Source of the DNA: Candidatus Altimarinota bacterium
GTDB lineage: Bacteria; Patescibacteriota; Gracilibacteria; BD1-5; UBA6164
Length of the DNA: 64,000 bases
Assembly: GCA_025210615.1 (NCBI GenBank)
Contig: JAOARJ010000002.1
Location: 186,001 to 250,000, forward strand
Direction: 5' to 3'
This document shows positions 1 to 10,223 of this stretch, in pieces (positions within the stretch are counted from its first letter, which is position 1; each line of letters starts with the position of its first letter). Position numbers and translations under genes: made by a program. The notes beneath the pieces were generated by a model. That model was not told where the DNA came from and did not search any database. It saw only the letters and a list, made by a program, of their open reading frames with translations.

Positions 1-435
1 CATTCCTCAAACAGTATCATAAATTATCACAATTCATGTTCAGATTAATATTCAATAAAGAGGTTCTATTCATAAAAATATATTAAATATTGCTCAAATT
101 GCTCATACTTGAGCTCATAAAATTCAAGCACACAATAATACTGAAAATATACCTGTTATTATTTTTCAAGTTTTTCAATAGTTTGTTTCCATAATATCTC
201 ATACAGATAGAATATTTTTGAAGTTTTTTGTTCTTGGTGCTATAACTTTAGCTACAATTATTTCTTTTAAACTGAATCATAGTAAAGCTACAATAGCTGC
301 AACTCAAGTTAAATAAACTTTTCAAGCGATACCAGTAGTAAAACCTCCTCAAATAAAAGACGCTGAGAGTGTTGCAAAAATTATAAAGGCTCCGAAGTTT
401 CTATTCGCGACAGAATATTCTTTAAAATTTTTCAC
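1..435 (-). CDS. Sodium:solute symporter (SSS family), N-terminal part
   Basis: The first 145 codons of a membrane transporter run off the left edge of the window. The N-terminus has the glycine-rich first helix typical of sodium:solute symporters (SASFIGGGFTTGIAGKVYLTG), then further hydrophobic helices separated by short charged loops (PRTKNFKNILSVGD). Most glycines are UGA, so the standard code would destroy the frame. I chose GTG at 435 because there is no in-frame ATG upstream and a good promoter lies just before it. The substrate cannot be told from this part. Family assignment is by recognition of the N-terminal pattern only. Confidence 0.7.
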
Positions 436-443
436 TCAGCGTC
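359..443 (-). promoter_or_regulatory. Long-range inverted repeat enclosing the symporter start codon
   Basis: The 11-base block CACTCAGCGTC (433-443) is complementary to GACGCTGAG(AG)TG at 359-371. On the minus-strand mRNA the GTG start codon of the symporter would lie inside one arm, and the second arm, about 60 nt into the gene, is followed by TTTTATTT. The pairing is seen. A role in hiding the start codon or in attenuation is inferred. Confidence 0.35.
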
Positions 444-487
444 ATACATATATACCTAGTCATAAGGTAAATAACAGATATATTATT

Positions 488-517
488 ATTATAATATTGT
501 CTATTGTCCAAAGTCAA
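488..517 (-). promoter_or_regulatory. Sigma70-type promoter for the symporter
   Basis: On the minus strand TTGACT (517-512) and TATAAT (493-488) are separated by 18 bases, about 50 bases upstream of the GTG start. Confidence 0.5.
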
Positions 518-607
518 TTCATAGGCTTAAATTAATAAATAAACTTAACTCACCTTATCTATTTTAGAAAATAAAGCAAATAAATTTTAAAATACTCTAA
601 AATTAAC

Positions 608-635
608 TTGATTTTTATAAATAAAAGTATATATT
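608..635 (+). promoter_or_regulatory. Candidate promoter for mrr
   Basis: TTGATT (608-613), 16 bases, then TATATT (630-635), about 33 bases before the ATG at 669. In such AT-rich DNA this is suggestive only. Confidence 0.35.
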
Positions 636-668
636 TAAGAAGTTATTTTTTAAAAGCGAGTAAAAAAT

Positions 669-1583
669 ATGATTCCAAAATTCAATAAAACAATGCTTCC
701 TATTCTAGAGGCTATTTCTGATTGAAAAGAATATACTTTAAGTGAAGTAGTAGAGAGACTTTATCTAGTTTTTAATGTATCAGATGAAGAAAAAAAAGAA
801 AAAGTTGCTAATTGAACTTTATCTTTTAACAATAAAGTTTGATGGTGAAAATCTTATATTAGGCAAGCTTGATTAATATCTCATCCTAAAAGATGAGTTT
901 TTAAGATTACTAAAGAATGAAAAAATGTTTTATCTGAAAATTTAGATGAAATAACTGTTGATTATCTAAAGAAATATCCTAGTTTTGTGAAGTTTATAAC
1001 TCCAAATAAAAAACAAAAAATAGATAATAAAGATAATAATAGTAATAATATAGATAATATTGAAAATATCGATGATTTAACTCCAATGGATTTAATAAAA
1101 CAATGATACGATAATTTAAATAAGGTATTACAAAGTGAATTATTAGAAGAACTAAAAAAAGTTGATCCTTATCGTTTTGAAAAAATTATTTTAGAGTTAT
1201 TTAAAAAAATGTGATATTGAGATTTTGAAGAAACACCAAAAAGCTGAGATGGTTGAATAGATTGAATTATACATCAAGATCAATTATGAATAGAAAGAAT
1301 CTATACACAAGCCAAAAGATATACAAAAAACAAAGTATGAGAAAGAGATATAAGAAATTTTATTTGAGCTATGAGTGGAGATGTCAATAAATGAATTTTT
1401 GTTACAACTTCAGATTTTGATAAAAAAGCGATTAAGAAGGCTAAGGAAGCTAAACTTCATAAAATCATTTTAATAAATTGAGATGATTTAATTGATTTGA
1501 TGATAAAATATGATATTTGAGTCCAAGTAAAAAATGTTTATAAAATTAAGAAAGTTGATTCAGATTTTTTCAGTGATAATTAA
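669..1583 (+). CDS. mrr: Mrr-family restriction endonuclease
   Basis: The 304-residue protein has an N-terminal winged-helix (Mrr_N-like) region (about residues 1-100, with 'SHPKRGVFKITKEG'), an Asn/Asp-rich linker (about 115-140) and a C-terminal Mrr catalytic domain. The PD-(D/E)xK core is visible as 'KSGDGGIDGII' followed by 'YTQAKRY' (Q-A-K replacing E-x-K, as usual in Mrr proteins) and 'FVTTSDFDKKAIKKAKEA'. Family members cut modified DNA and need no partner methylase. It stands alone with its own promoter and is convergent with a small gene whose stop lies 23 bases away. Many glycines are UGA. Confidence 0.85.
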
Positions 1584-1606
1584 AAGATAGCTTATTGAAA
1601 TAATCT

Positions 1607-1915
1607 TTATTTATTTTTTGACAATAAAAGACGAAGTTTTCTTACAAATTCTTTTCTCATAGAACTGTAAGACTCCGTCTTTATTTTTGATTTCTTATTC
1701 TTATTTGCCTTATTATTTGTATTATTATTCTTCATTATTATCGCATTAATTCACATCGATATAATAATCGTGAGCAACAAGACAATACATGCCTTATTGG
1801 TATCAATACTCGCAGTCTTCGCTGTCAAACTAACGCCCGCAATAACCGAGAGGTTATTTACAGACATATCCGTCAAGACCTTCTTGAGTAATTTTAGTAA
1901 AGCTATCTTCTTCAT
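1607..1915 (-). CDS. Small membrane protein of unknown function
   Basis: The 102-residue protein begins MKKIALLKLLKKVLTDM and has one clear hydrophobic helix near residues 48-64 (ACIVLLLTIIISMGINAII), followed by an Asn/Lys-rich stretch and a basic tail. I do not recognise it. The frame is supported by a typical ATG start and one in-frame UGA at a plausible Gly. Codon use is odd for this genome, with ACG, GCG, TTG, CTC, TCG and GTC where neighbours use A/T-ending codons, suggesting recent acquisition or a non-coding origin. Its 3' end overlaps a hairpin. Coding status is uncertain. Confidence 0.4.
1629..1690. terminator. Hairpin between mrr and the convergent small gene
   Basis: AGACGAAGT...CTTACA pairs with TGTAAG...ACTCCGTCT (one mismatch) and is followed by TTTATTTTT on the plus strand. 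It probably terminates mrr and also lies inside the 3' end of the minus-strand ORF. Confidence 0.5.
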
Positions 1916-1936
1916 ATTAATTAATTTTATAAAAAT

Positions 1937-1965
1937 AAAAATCTCTATTTCTAGAGATATTTTTG
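1937..1965. terminator. AT-rich hairpin upstream of the small gene
   Basis: ATCTCTA, a short loop, then TAGAGAT, flanked by A-runs and T-runs so it could terminate on either strand. The gap 1916-2137 holds this hairpin and a second inverted repeat at 2018-2042 (AAATTTAGGA...TCCTTAAATTT). No other gene is seen there. Confidence 0.4.
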
Positions 1966-2137
1966 TGATTTATATAAGTAATATTACAAAAACTCTCTAG
2001 TGGGGAACTAAAGCGTAAAATTTAGGATGTTTCCTTAAATTTACAGTTTTCATAATATAAAAATTAACCAATATTTAGTATAATTTAATATACTTGTCTA
2101 TATTTTATTTTTTTAATCTAATTTGTCAAATATTTTT

Positions 2138-2716
2138 TTATTTTAAAAAATTCTTCATAATTATTTTTACACTTTTTTCAACATTATTATCTATCTCAGC
2201 TTGGTTATTTTCTGAAGTTTCTTTTATATATTGAATTAAAGCGTAAAATATTCATTGCATTCAAATTAAAATTAATTCTGTATCTTCTTTAATAAAGAAT
2301 CATTGTTTTTTCCCTTCTTCAAAAATTTGTGTAAATGCTGTCATTTCAGCTTCAACTTCTTCCCTAGCAATACGAGAAATATGACGAGAATTTGCAAAAG
2401 ATTTTAAAAAAATAAACTCTTCATAATTATCCAAAAAATACTTTATAGACTCCCTAAAAATAGTTTCAGTTTTCTTTTTTGGATTTAATTTTTGGTCTAT
2501 TTTACTAAAAACAAAACTAAAATATTTCTTTTTTACACTTGTGTAAATATAATCTAATAAATCATTTTTTGTCTTAAAATGGACAAATAAAGCCCCTGAA
2601 GAAAATCCAGCCTCCTTGCAAATCGAAGTAGTAGAAGTGTTTTCAAATCATTTTTGTGAAAATAATTTCAAGGCAGAATTTACTAATTTTTCTTTTGTTG
2701 TTAATTTATCTGTCAT
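2138..2716 (-). CDS. TetR-family transcriptional regulator
   Basis: This 192-residue protein has a canonical TetR N-terminus: 'KEKLVNSALKLFSQKGFENTSTTSICKEAG' leading to the helix-turn-helix and 'SSGALFVHFKTKNDLLDYIY'. The remaining roughly 140 residues are the variable ligand-binding helices. It is the last gene of a five-gene minus-strand run (SDR, atypical SDR, metallo-hydrolase, methyltransferase, TetR). A palindromic site overlapping the promoter of that run at 5934-5951 is a natural candidate for its operator. The ligand is unknown. Confidence 0.85.
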
Positions 2717-2720
2717 AGTT

Positions 2721-3275
2721 TTAAACTTTATAAATATAAAGATGATTTCATTTTTTTATTTCAATTTTTTTATAATATTTTTCACTTTTTATATCAAAAC
2801 TACTTGTATAAAATAGCGTTCATTTTTTACATTCTTTTTTAATTTTACTCCATATTTTTGGCATCATATAAGGAATCATATAACAATATATCACATCATA
2901 TTTACTTAAATTTTCTTTTAAAAAATCTTTTTTATAAACGGTATAATTCAAATTGTTTTTCTGTTTATTTTTTATTGCTTTTTGATATGGCAATATAGAA
3001 TTTTCATAACCATAAACATTTATTTTTGGAAATTTTTCTTCTACTGACGCCATAATTCTTCAATCTCCGCATCAAATATCCACAAAATTATTATCCTCTT
3101 TTATCTCTAAATTATCTAGTAAAATTTTTATTTTTTTATCTGGAGTCGGTACAAATGGTACTCAATAAGCAAAAATAAATTGTAATAACGCCTTAATAAT
3201 AAAATATAATCAAAGTGTTATAAAAACTCAATTTAGAAAAATTATTATGATTAATAAAATTATTTTATCTGACAT
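2721..3275 (-). CDS. Membrane-anchored SAM-dependent methyltransferase
   Basis: The 184-residue protein starts with a transmembrane helix (about residues 4-38, 'IILLIIIIFLNGVFITLG') and continues into a class I methyltransferase. Motif I is 'FVDIGCGDGRI' near residue 72, the acidic post-I position is 'VYGYE', and motif IV is 'YDVIYCYMIPYMMP'. The start ATG lies 3 bases after the stop of the metallo-hydrolase gene, so they are translationally coupled. Short membrane-anchored methyltransferases of this kind are common and their substrates are usually unknown. Confidence 0.75.
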
Positions 3276-3278
3276 TTT

Positions 3279-4400
3279 TTATTGATTATCTTCTATATTA
3301 AGCCACCATTTTTCTGTTGGTAATTTATTTTCATCAAATATTTCTCAAATTTGTGGATGAAAAGTTTTTATATTTTTCTTCTTTGCTTCTTTAGTAAATC
3401 TTTCAATTGGTTCTGTCCAACTATGAAGTGATAAATCAAATTTTGCCCAATGAATAGGCATTATTTGCTTAGCGTTCAAATCTATTCAAACTTGAACCGA
3501 TTGCTCAGGCATCATATGAATTTGGCTCCAAGATTCATTATACGCTCAATTTTCTATAAAAACAATATCAAATGGTCCATATTTTTCTCAAATTTTCTTA
3601 AACTCATCAAAATAACCAGTATCTCAACTAAAAAAATAACTTTTTTCATCATTTTTTATAGCCCAACTTCACCACAAAGTAGAAGCTCTATTAAGCGGTC
3701 ATCTTCCTGAGAAATGTTGAGTCGGAGTGAATACAAATTTATTTTCTCAAATAATTATTTCGTCATACCAATCAAATTCTATAACCTTATTTTCATCTAT
3801 TCACCATTTTTTAAAATGCGCTTTTACTCAAAGTGGAACCAAATATTTCTTTGCTTTTTTATCTATTTCTAAAATAGTTTTATAATCTAAATGGTCATAA
3901 TGATCATGAGAAATAAGCACAATATCAAGATGTGGTAAAACTTCAGCATTAAAATCATCTTCAGTTTCAAAAGGTTTTCAAAAAACAGGAACCGGAGAAG
4001 CTCTTGAAAAAATTGGATCAGTTATAATATTTTGGCTTCCAGTATTAAATAAAACACTAGAATGTCAAAACCAAGTTATATTATTTTCTAGAAAATTTTC
4101 TTTATTAAATTCCTTTGAAAGTAATATATTTTTCGGTGTTCTTTCTACTCAATTAGTAAAAAAATATTCTCAAAGTTGCTTAAAACTAAAGTCATCATTA
4201 GTTATTGAAACATTATTTATATTTTGAAATTTTCCATTTTTAAAGTTTGGAGAATTTTGGATTTTATCTTCTGTTTTATCTGGATTTCATCAAAAAACGG
4301 GATGAAGATTTAAGAAGATTATTCACGAAATTATAAGCGTAAAACTGGATAGTAATAGCATTTTTCACATTAATTTTAAAAATCTAAAAATTTTTTTCAT
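3279..4400 (-). CDS. MBL-fold metal-dependent hydrolase (UlaG/NAPE-PLD type)
   Basis: 373 residues with an N-terminal membrane anchor (about 10-30), then a metallo-beta-lactamase fold. Key motifs are 'TGFGHSSVLF' (start of the fold), 'VLISHDHYDHLDY' (HxHxDH zinc motif), 'GDTGYF' (metal-bridging Asp) and C-terminal 'MPIHGAKFDLSLH'. The order and spacing match the L-ascorbate-6-phosphate lactonase / N-acyl-phosphatidylethanolamine phospholipase D group. The membrane anchor suggests action at the cell envelope, possibly on lipid. It is in an operon with the downstream methyltransferase. Confidence 0.85.
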
Positions 4401-4424
4401 ATTTATTATATTTAATAATAAAAT

Positions 4425-5102
4425 TTATCAAGTTATTAACTGACTATATATATTTTTTATTGTTTTATTTTCAAATGTATTTGGAATTATTTTTTCATCT
4501 AGCGCAACTCTGACCATAGATTTTGCTAATTCAATATCTTTTATTCATATATTTGGCATAATTTTTAATAAAAATCATCACATAGGAATAAAAATTTTAT
4601 AAAGTAATCAATTTGGTCTTTTTTTTGTTGTAGGGTGGATATATCAAGGCCTAAAAATATATTTCTTTGGAAAACAAGTTTGCATAAGTAAATTTTCAGC
4701 TCTTCATTTTCATTTAGCAAAAAACATTCTACTTTTTTCACTATTATCAGCTCAAGCAGCACTAAATAAAACAAATTTTATATCTGGAGAAGTTTTTTCC
4801 AAAGTATCAGTAAGGGCCTTTTGATAATCACAAGTTATTTTCATAAAATCCTCCTTAGAAACCGATGTTTGATAAACTCAAATACAATAAATACAAACAT
4901 CAATAGCTTGTAACTGAGATTCTAAAGTAGAAAAATCAAGAAAATTATCATGCGCTATCTCTATTAATTTTTTATTTTTTATTCAAGTTTTTCTTCTTCA
5001 AATTGAAATAATTTTTCAAACTTGTTTATTACCTAATAATTCTTTTAAAACGTGATTTCAAACCATTCCTGTACTTCAGGTTATTAAAACTGTTTTTTTC
5101 AT
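4425..5102 (-). CDS. NAD(P)-binding atypical SDR / NmrA-like protein
   Basis: The 225-residue protein begins 'MKKTVLITGSTGMVGNHVL', the TGxxGxxG dinucleotide-binding loop of atypical short-chain dehydrogenases. Further family marks are 'SFFSAAGADNSEKSRM'-like core strand 'FVLFSAAGAD' near residue 115 and 'YIFRPGYIHP' near 150. The YxxxK catalytic pair of classical SDRs is not evident, as in NmrA-like and complex-I-assembly-like members that bind NAD(P) without turnover. It lies second in the minus-strand operon. Confidence 0.75.
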
Positions 5103-5123
5103 TTTTATAAAATATAATTTAAA

Positions 5124-5906
5124 TTATTTTTTTATTTCTTGCATATTTTTTATTTGTTTCAATAAAACTTTTTTAGGAGTAAAAGGAATTAAATAAAACA
5201 TAATTTTTTGTCCAAAAGTCAATCATGAAATTATATCCATTTTTCAATCTAACATCGCATTATATCAATCTTCGGCGACACTTCTAACTGATGCAGTTTT
5301 ATCAAATAAACCTGTCTTATCCATATTAGAAACCTTTGCAAATTTAGTTTCAGTCGCTCAAGGCATCAAATTAGTCACTGACACATTTGTATTAGAAAGC
5401 TCTTCACTAAGCGCGTTACTAAAAAATTGTACGTAAGATTTTGTAGCAAAATAGACAGCTTGAAGAGGTCATGGCATAAAACTCGCTGTCGAAGAAACAT
5501 TTAAAATTTTTCAAGAGTTTCTCTTAACAAAATCTGGTAAAAACAATCTAGTAAGCTCTGTTAAAGCCATAACATTCAACTGAATCATATTTTTATCATC
5601 TTGCCAATTTCTTTCATGAAAATATCATTGTCCACCAAATCAAGCATTATTTATCAAATAATCTATCTCGATTTTTTCTCATTTAACTTCATCAAAAATT
5701 TCTTGTGGAGCGTTTACATCTGTCAAATCTTTTATTATTAATATAACTTTTATGTTATATTTACTTTCTAAATCTTGCTTTATCTGTTCTAGCTTATCTT
5801 TACTTCTAGCTACTAGAATTAAATCTCATCATTTTTCTGCGTGAATCTCAGCTAACTCTTTTCATATTCCTGATGAAGCTCATGTGATTAAAGCTGTATG
5901 TTTCAT
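5124..5906 (-). CDS. Short-chain dehydrogenase/reductase
   Basis: A classical SDR of 260 residues. Visible motifs: 'ALITGASSGIGKELAE' (TGxxxGxG), 'DYLINNAGFGGQG' (NNAG), 'ILNVSSTASFMPGPLQAVYFATKSYV' (Ser and YxxxK catalytic residues) and 'NLMPGATETKF'. It resembles YqjQ/DltE-type SDRs. It is the first gene of the operon and is preceded by a strong promoter and operator. Substrate unknown. Confidence 0.88.
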
Positions 5907-5933
5907 AATTATTGTAATTAAAAATTATTTTAC

Positions 5934-5979
5934 TAAGTAAGTACTCACTTATTATATTTATAATTAATATTTTTGTCAA
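5934..5979 (-). promoter_or_regulatory. Promoter with palindromic operator for the SDR operon
   Basis: On the minus strand TTGACA (5979-5974), 17 bases, TATAAT (5956-5951), an almost perfect sigma70 promoter. It is immediately followed by the imperfect palindrome TAAGTAAGTACTCACTTA (5934-5951), placed where a bound repressor would block RNA polymerase. The pattern is typical of TetR/MarR/HxlR operators. The TetR at the end of the same operon is the likely binder (inference). Confidence 0.7.
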
Positions 5980-5999
5980 AACTTTTTTTGAAAATATAA

Positions 6000-6027
6000 T
6001 TGATAAATAATTTTTATATGTTAAAAT
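6000..6027 (+). promoter_or_regulatory. Candidate promoter for the M3 peptidase
   Basis: TTGATA (6000-6005), 16 bases, TAAAAT (6022-6027), ending 33 bases before the ATG. Confidence 0.4.
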
Positions 6028-6060
6028 AGGAACAATTTTAATTTTTAAATCTAAAAACAT

Positions 6061-8124
6061 ATGAATAACATAAAAAAAATAATTTCTATAATATTATTAT
6101 TTATATTTAGTACTTCAATAAGTCTTGCATATTCCCCTACTAATCAAGATAATAATATACTAAATAATTTTTATAAAAAAGCTGATAATTTACATAAAAA
6201 TTCTCCAGAAAAATTAAAAAATATATTAATAATACTAGAAAAAAATAAAAATAATAAACAAAATAATCAGCAAATAAATTATTTAATAAAAAACTCTATA
6301 AAATATATTAATTTAAAATTAAATAATAATAAAATTATTAATAGAGAAAATGCTGAAAATAAATATAAATGGGATTTAACAAAAATTTATAAAAATACTC
6401 AAGAGGTAGAAAAAGAATTTGAAAAATTAGAAGAAATGATTCCTCAGTTAGCTAGTTATAAATGACAATTAAATAATGAATATAAATTATTAGAGTTTCT
6501 AAAATTAAAAGATGAATATATAAAGTATTCTGATAAAATTCAAGCTTATATAATTTTTTCCCAATCAATAAATCCAAATGATAATAATATTGCTCTCTTA
6601 AATGAAATAGATAATAATGTTTATTCAAAATATAGCGAAACTATTTGATTTTTTGATGTAGAAATAAAAGAATTTAGTGATGAAAAGATAGATTCGTTAA
6701 TAAATAATTCAAATTTTTCTGACTATAAAAATATTTTTAAAGATTTAAAAAATAATAAAAAACATATTTTATCACAAGAAGCTGAAGATATTATAAATAA
6801 ATTTTCTAATAATATTTTGCCGTTTAAAAATATTTATAAAAAATTAATTAATATAGATATAAAATATCCGAAAATTACTGATCCAGATGGAAATGAAATT
6901 TTAACTAATTACGCTAATATTTATTCTTCTCGGGAAAATAACAGTCAAGACTTTAGAAAAGAATTTACTGAAAAATTATACAACACTTATAAACAATACG
7001 AAAATACACTAGCCGATATTTTTATCTGAGATAAAAGAGAAAAAACTCTTTATGCAAAATTAAGAAATTACACAAGTGTATTAAATAAAAGATACGAGTG
7101 ATATAATCTACCAGAAGAAGTTTATGATAACTTAGTTAATACAACTAGAGATAATTTGGATATTTTTCATAAATATGTAAAACTAAAAAAAGATTATTTA
7201 TGATTAAATGAAATTCACTATTATGATATAATAGCTCCCTTAGAAAAAGCTCAAGATAGTTATACTTATGAGCAGGCAAAAAATATAATTATCTCTTCTC
7301 TTTATAAATTGTGAGATAAATATATTGAATATCTAAAAATGGCACTAGCAGATAATATGGTTGATGTATATTCATGAGAAAATAAAGATTGATGAGCATT
7401 TTCTGGTTATAGTTATTTAGTAAAACCTCATATTTTATTTAATTTTAATAATACTCTTTGAAATTTGAAAGATTTAGCTCATGAAGCTGGACATTCAGTA
7501 AACTTTTATAATATTATAAATAATCAACCTGTTACTTATTACTACCCTAGTTTCCCGGTTGAAATCCCATCTATTACGAATGAAATAATTTTACTTAGAG
7601 AATTAGCTAATAACACTAAAACAGATAAAGAAAAACTTGCTTATTTGGATAAATATATGGTAACTTTATCAACAAACTATTGGAGAGCTACAATGTACTG
7701 AGATTTTGAAAGACAAATTTATGATAAATTATGGAATAGTGAACCTGTTACATTAAATACTTTAAATACAATTTTTGAAGAATTATTTAAAAAATATTAT
7801 TGACCTGATTTTACTTATGATGATTTTTTAAGTATAGAATGGGCAATAAAAGACCATTTTTTCAGAAGTTATTATACTCATGAATATGCAATTTCAATAG
7901 CTGCTGCTAATACTATTTGAACTAATATTTATAATGAAAAACCTTGATTTACAGAGAAATATTTAGACTATTTAAAAACTTGAACAAGCGAACTACCGAA
8001 TGAATCATTAAAGAAATTATGAATAGACTTAACTAAAAAAGATTATTTAGAAAAAAATCTAAAAACTCAAAAAGAAATTTTATCACAAATGCAAAACATT
8101 ATAAATAAAATCAATAATAAATAA
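6061..8124 (+). CDS. pepF: Secreted M3-family oligoendopeptidase F-like metallopeptidase
   Basis: 687 residues. An N-terminal signal peptide (lysines then 'IISIILLFIFSTSISLAYS') is followed by an Asn/Lys-rich leader (about 25-95) not usual for PepF. The M3 helical domain then begins at 'YKWDLTKIYKNTQEVEKEFEKLEE', the classic PepF entry. The zinc site is 'LAHEAGHSVNF' (HExGH, about residues 474-478) with the third ligand in 'PSITNEIILL'. The C-terminus has 'HFFRSYYTHEYAISIAAA', which matches the PepF substrate loop. PepF normally degrades oligopeptides in the cytosol, so export suggests extracellular peptide scavenging by a host-dependent cell. A decayed copy of its 3' end lies at 30001-30135. 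Confidence 0.85.
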
Positions 8125-8130
8125 TTTTAA

Positions 8131-8160
8131 AAACTCACTAATTAAAGTGAGTTTATTTTT
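8131..8160 (+). terminator. Rho-independent terminator after the M3 peptidase
   Basis: AAACTCACT, short loop, AGTGAGTTT then ATTTTTT. A nearly identical hairpin follows the decayed copy at 30125-30155. Confidence 0.8.
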
Positions 8161-8271
8161 TAAAATTTTTATCCTCTTATTTTTAAAAAAAATTAGATTT
8201 TTACACCTTTTTATTAAAATATTAATTTCGCTGTAAAAATGAATTTTTAATATATTATTGAAAACACTGAA

Positions 8272-10137
8272 CTATTTCAAAAAATTGATATCATTAATAA
8301 TATTATTTGCCTTATTTCTTAATTCAATAGACTTTCATATTTTATTTGATATTTCCTTTAAAATATTATCATTAGGGATTCTAATTAACAAATTTCAAAA
8401 ATCAACATCATTTATTGAAGGAATTGTTGCTCAGGTTTTATATTTAGTAACCTGTTGTAAAAATTCATCTGTTTGTAAGTAATATAATAAATAATTTTTA
8501 CTAACCTTGAAATTTCTTAACACTCTAAATCAATTAGTACATATACATCAATCATAATTATTATTAACTAAAGCAGTTATATGCTTTTTTGTTCATATAG
8601 CATTTCAAGCAACTGATGTTATAATATCTCATTCTTTAATTTGATAGCTTGCTCTACTAGGAAGCTCAGATACATACATTTCAGATGAGTTAATTATTTC
8701 TTGTGCAAAAGTATTAACATTTCACAATTCAACATAACAAACTAGTTCGTCTTTATTTCTTAAAATTTCACTTTTAGTCTTTAGTATATCACAAACATCT
8801 TTCAATCTTTTATAATTTCACTTTTTAATATTATTTTGAATATCTAAATATTTAGGATTATAAAAATCATAATTAAATTTATCTTCTAATTCATTTCTCG
8901 GTAAAAAAAATGTATTATCAGTATTTTTAAGATTATTATATTTTTTAAAAATTTCTGTAATATCTTCATCAACTATTCTATTTCAATCATCATTTAAAAT
9001 GTAGTTTCAAGAATTATCTTTTAAATAATTAATAGTTCCGTTTTTATTTCATTGATATCAAATTTTAAAAATCTTTGAAAAAAATATATCATTAGAAGCC
9101 TTTCATCATTTTTGAAAAAATAATATTGATGTTTTAACTCAAGTTCAATAAGGAATAAAAGTCTCATTTGGTAATTGAGTGATTCATATAATACATCCTT
9201 TAGATTTTATAAAATTTCTAACATATCATAAAGTACTATTTTCAAAATATCAATTTGGCAAAACAATTCACATTTTTCATCATTCTTTAAGATAATTTAT
9301 TGATTTTTCAATAAATAAAACTTCAGGAGCTTGTCATGATAATAATTTATCAGTTTTTAAGTAAGTTCATCATTCTTTAGTCCATTTATAGCCTAATTCA
9401 TAATTAGATAAAATATTTTGATCATTAACTTTTCATTGAGTTCCAAATGGAGGATTAGTCAAAATAAAATCAAAATAATTATTAAATTTAGAATCGAATT
9501 CACCTGATAAAGAATTTCACAATATAATATTTTCTTCATTTCATCACTCTAAAATTAGCCTCATTTTACTCACTTTTAAAACTAATTTATTTATGTCAAT
9601 TCAATGAACATTATTTAGACTTTTTTTATTTACTCACATATTATTTAATGCAGAAAATAAAAAACCTCAACTTCAAACTGCTAAATCAAGAACTTTATCA
9701 TTTTTGGTAGGATTTAAAAATCTTACAATAAAATCTACAACCTCTACAGGTGTAAAAAATTGTCATTTTCAAACTTTATGATGTCTATTAAGTATTTTTT
9801 GAAAAGCTAACCCCTTTATATCATTATCTATTCTATTAAACTTAATTCAATCAAATTTTTTACATATATTTAATAATATGGGTGGATCTAATTTTATTTT
9901 ATCATCTTTATCAAAAATATTTTTATAATTAGATTTAATTTGATTGAAATAATTATCCATATCACCTAAAAAATCTTTATTATTAACAGAGAAAATATTT
10001 AGTCATTTCTTTTCAGTAAATATTTTTATAAATAAGATTTTAATAAATTCATCTAATATTTGTTCTGGTGATAATCAAGAATTTGCATATATATTATTGT
10101 GTATTTCTTCAAATATTTTAAGTATATTTACATTCAT
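8272..10137 (-). CDS. Fused DNA adenine methyltransferase and specificity subunit
   Basis: The 621-residue protein joins an HsdM-like N6-adenine methyltransferase to an HsdS-like target-recognition domain. The methylase part shows 'GQFFTPVEVVDFIV' (about residue 125), the SAM site 'VLDLAVGSGGFLF' (about 148) and the catalytic motif 'FDFILTNPPFGT' (NPPF, about 210). From about residue 430 the sequence changes to a specificity domain ('NYKRLKDVCDIL', 'ASYQIKEGDIITSVAG', 'FRVLRNFKVSKNYLLYYL', ending in a helical 'ISNKIGKSIELRNKANNII'). Fused M-S proteins occur in type I and type IIG-like systems. No helicase/HsdR gene is present; the next gene upstream is a nuclease candidate. Confidence 0.85.
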
Positions 10138-10223
10138 TTTTATAAAATTAAAAACTAAATACACAAATGTGTAAAATATTACACTGCAATGTATGTAATT
10201 TTTTTAAAATATCAAATTATTTT

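Noticed and set aside
1770-2000. Standard-code plus-strand ORF of 76 codons starting MSNKTIHALL
   Set aside because: It is the complement of the minus-strand frame at 1607-1915, which has a better start and ends in a normal stop.
8258-8482. Plus-strand hydrophobic ORF starting MKTLNYFKK
   Set aside because: Antisense to the 3' end of the methylase-specificity gene, whose frame is continuous and conserved.
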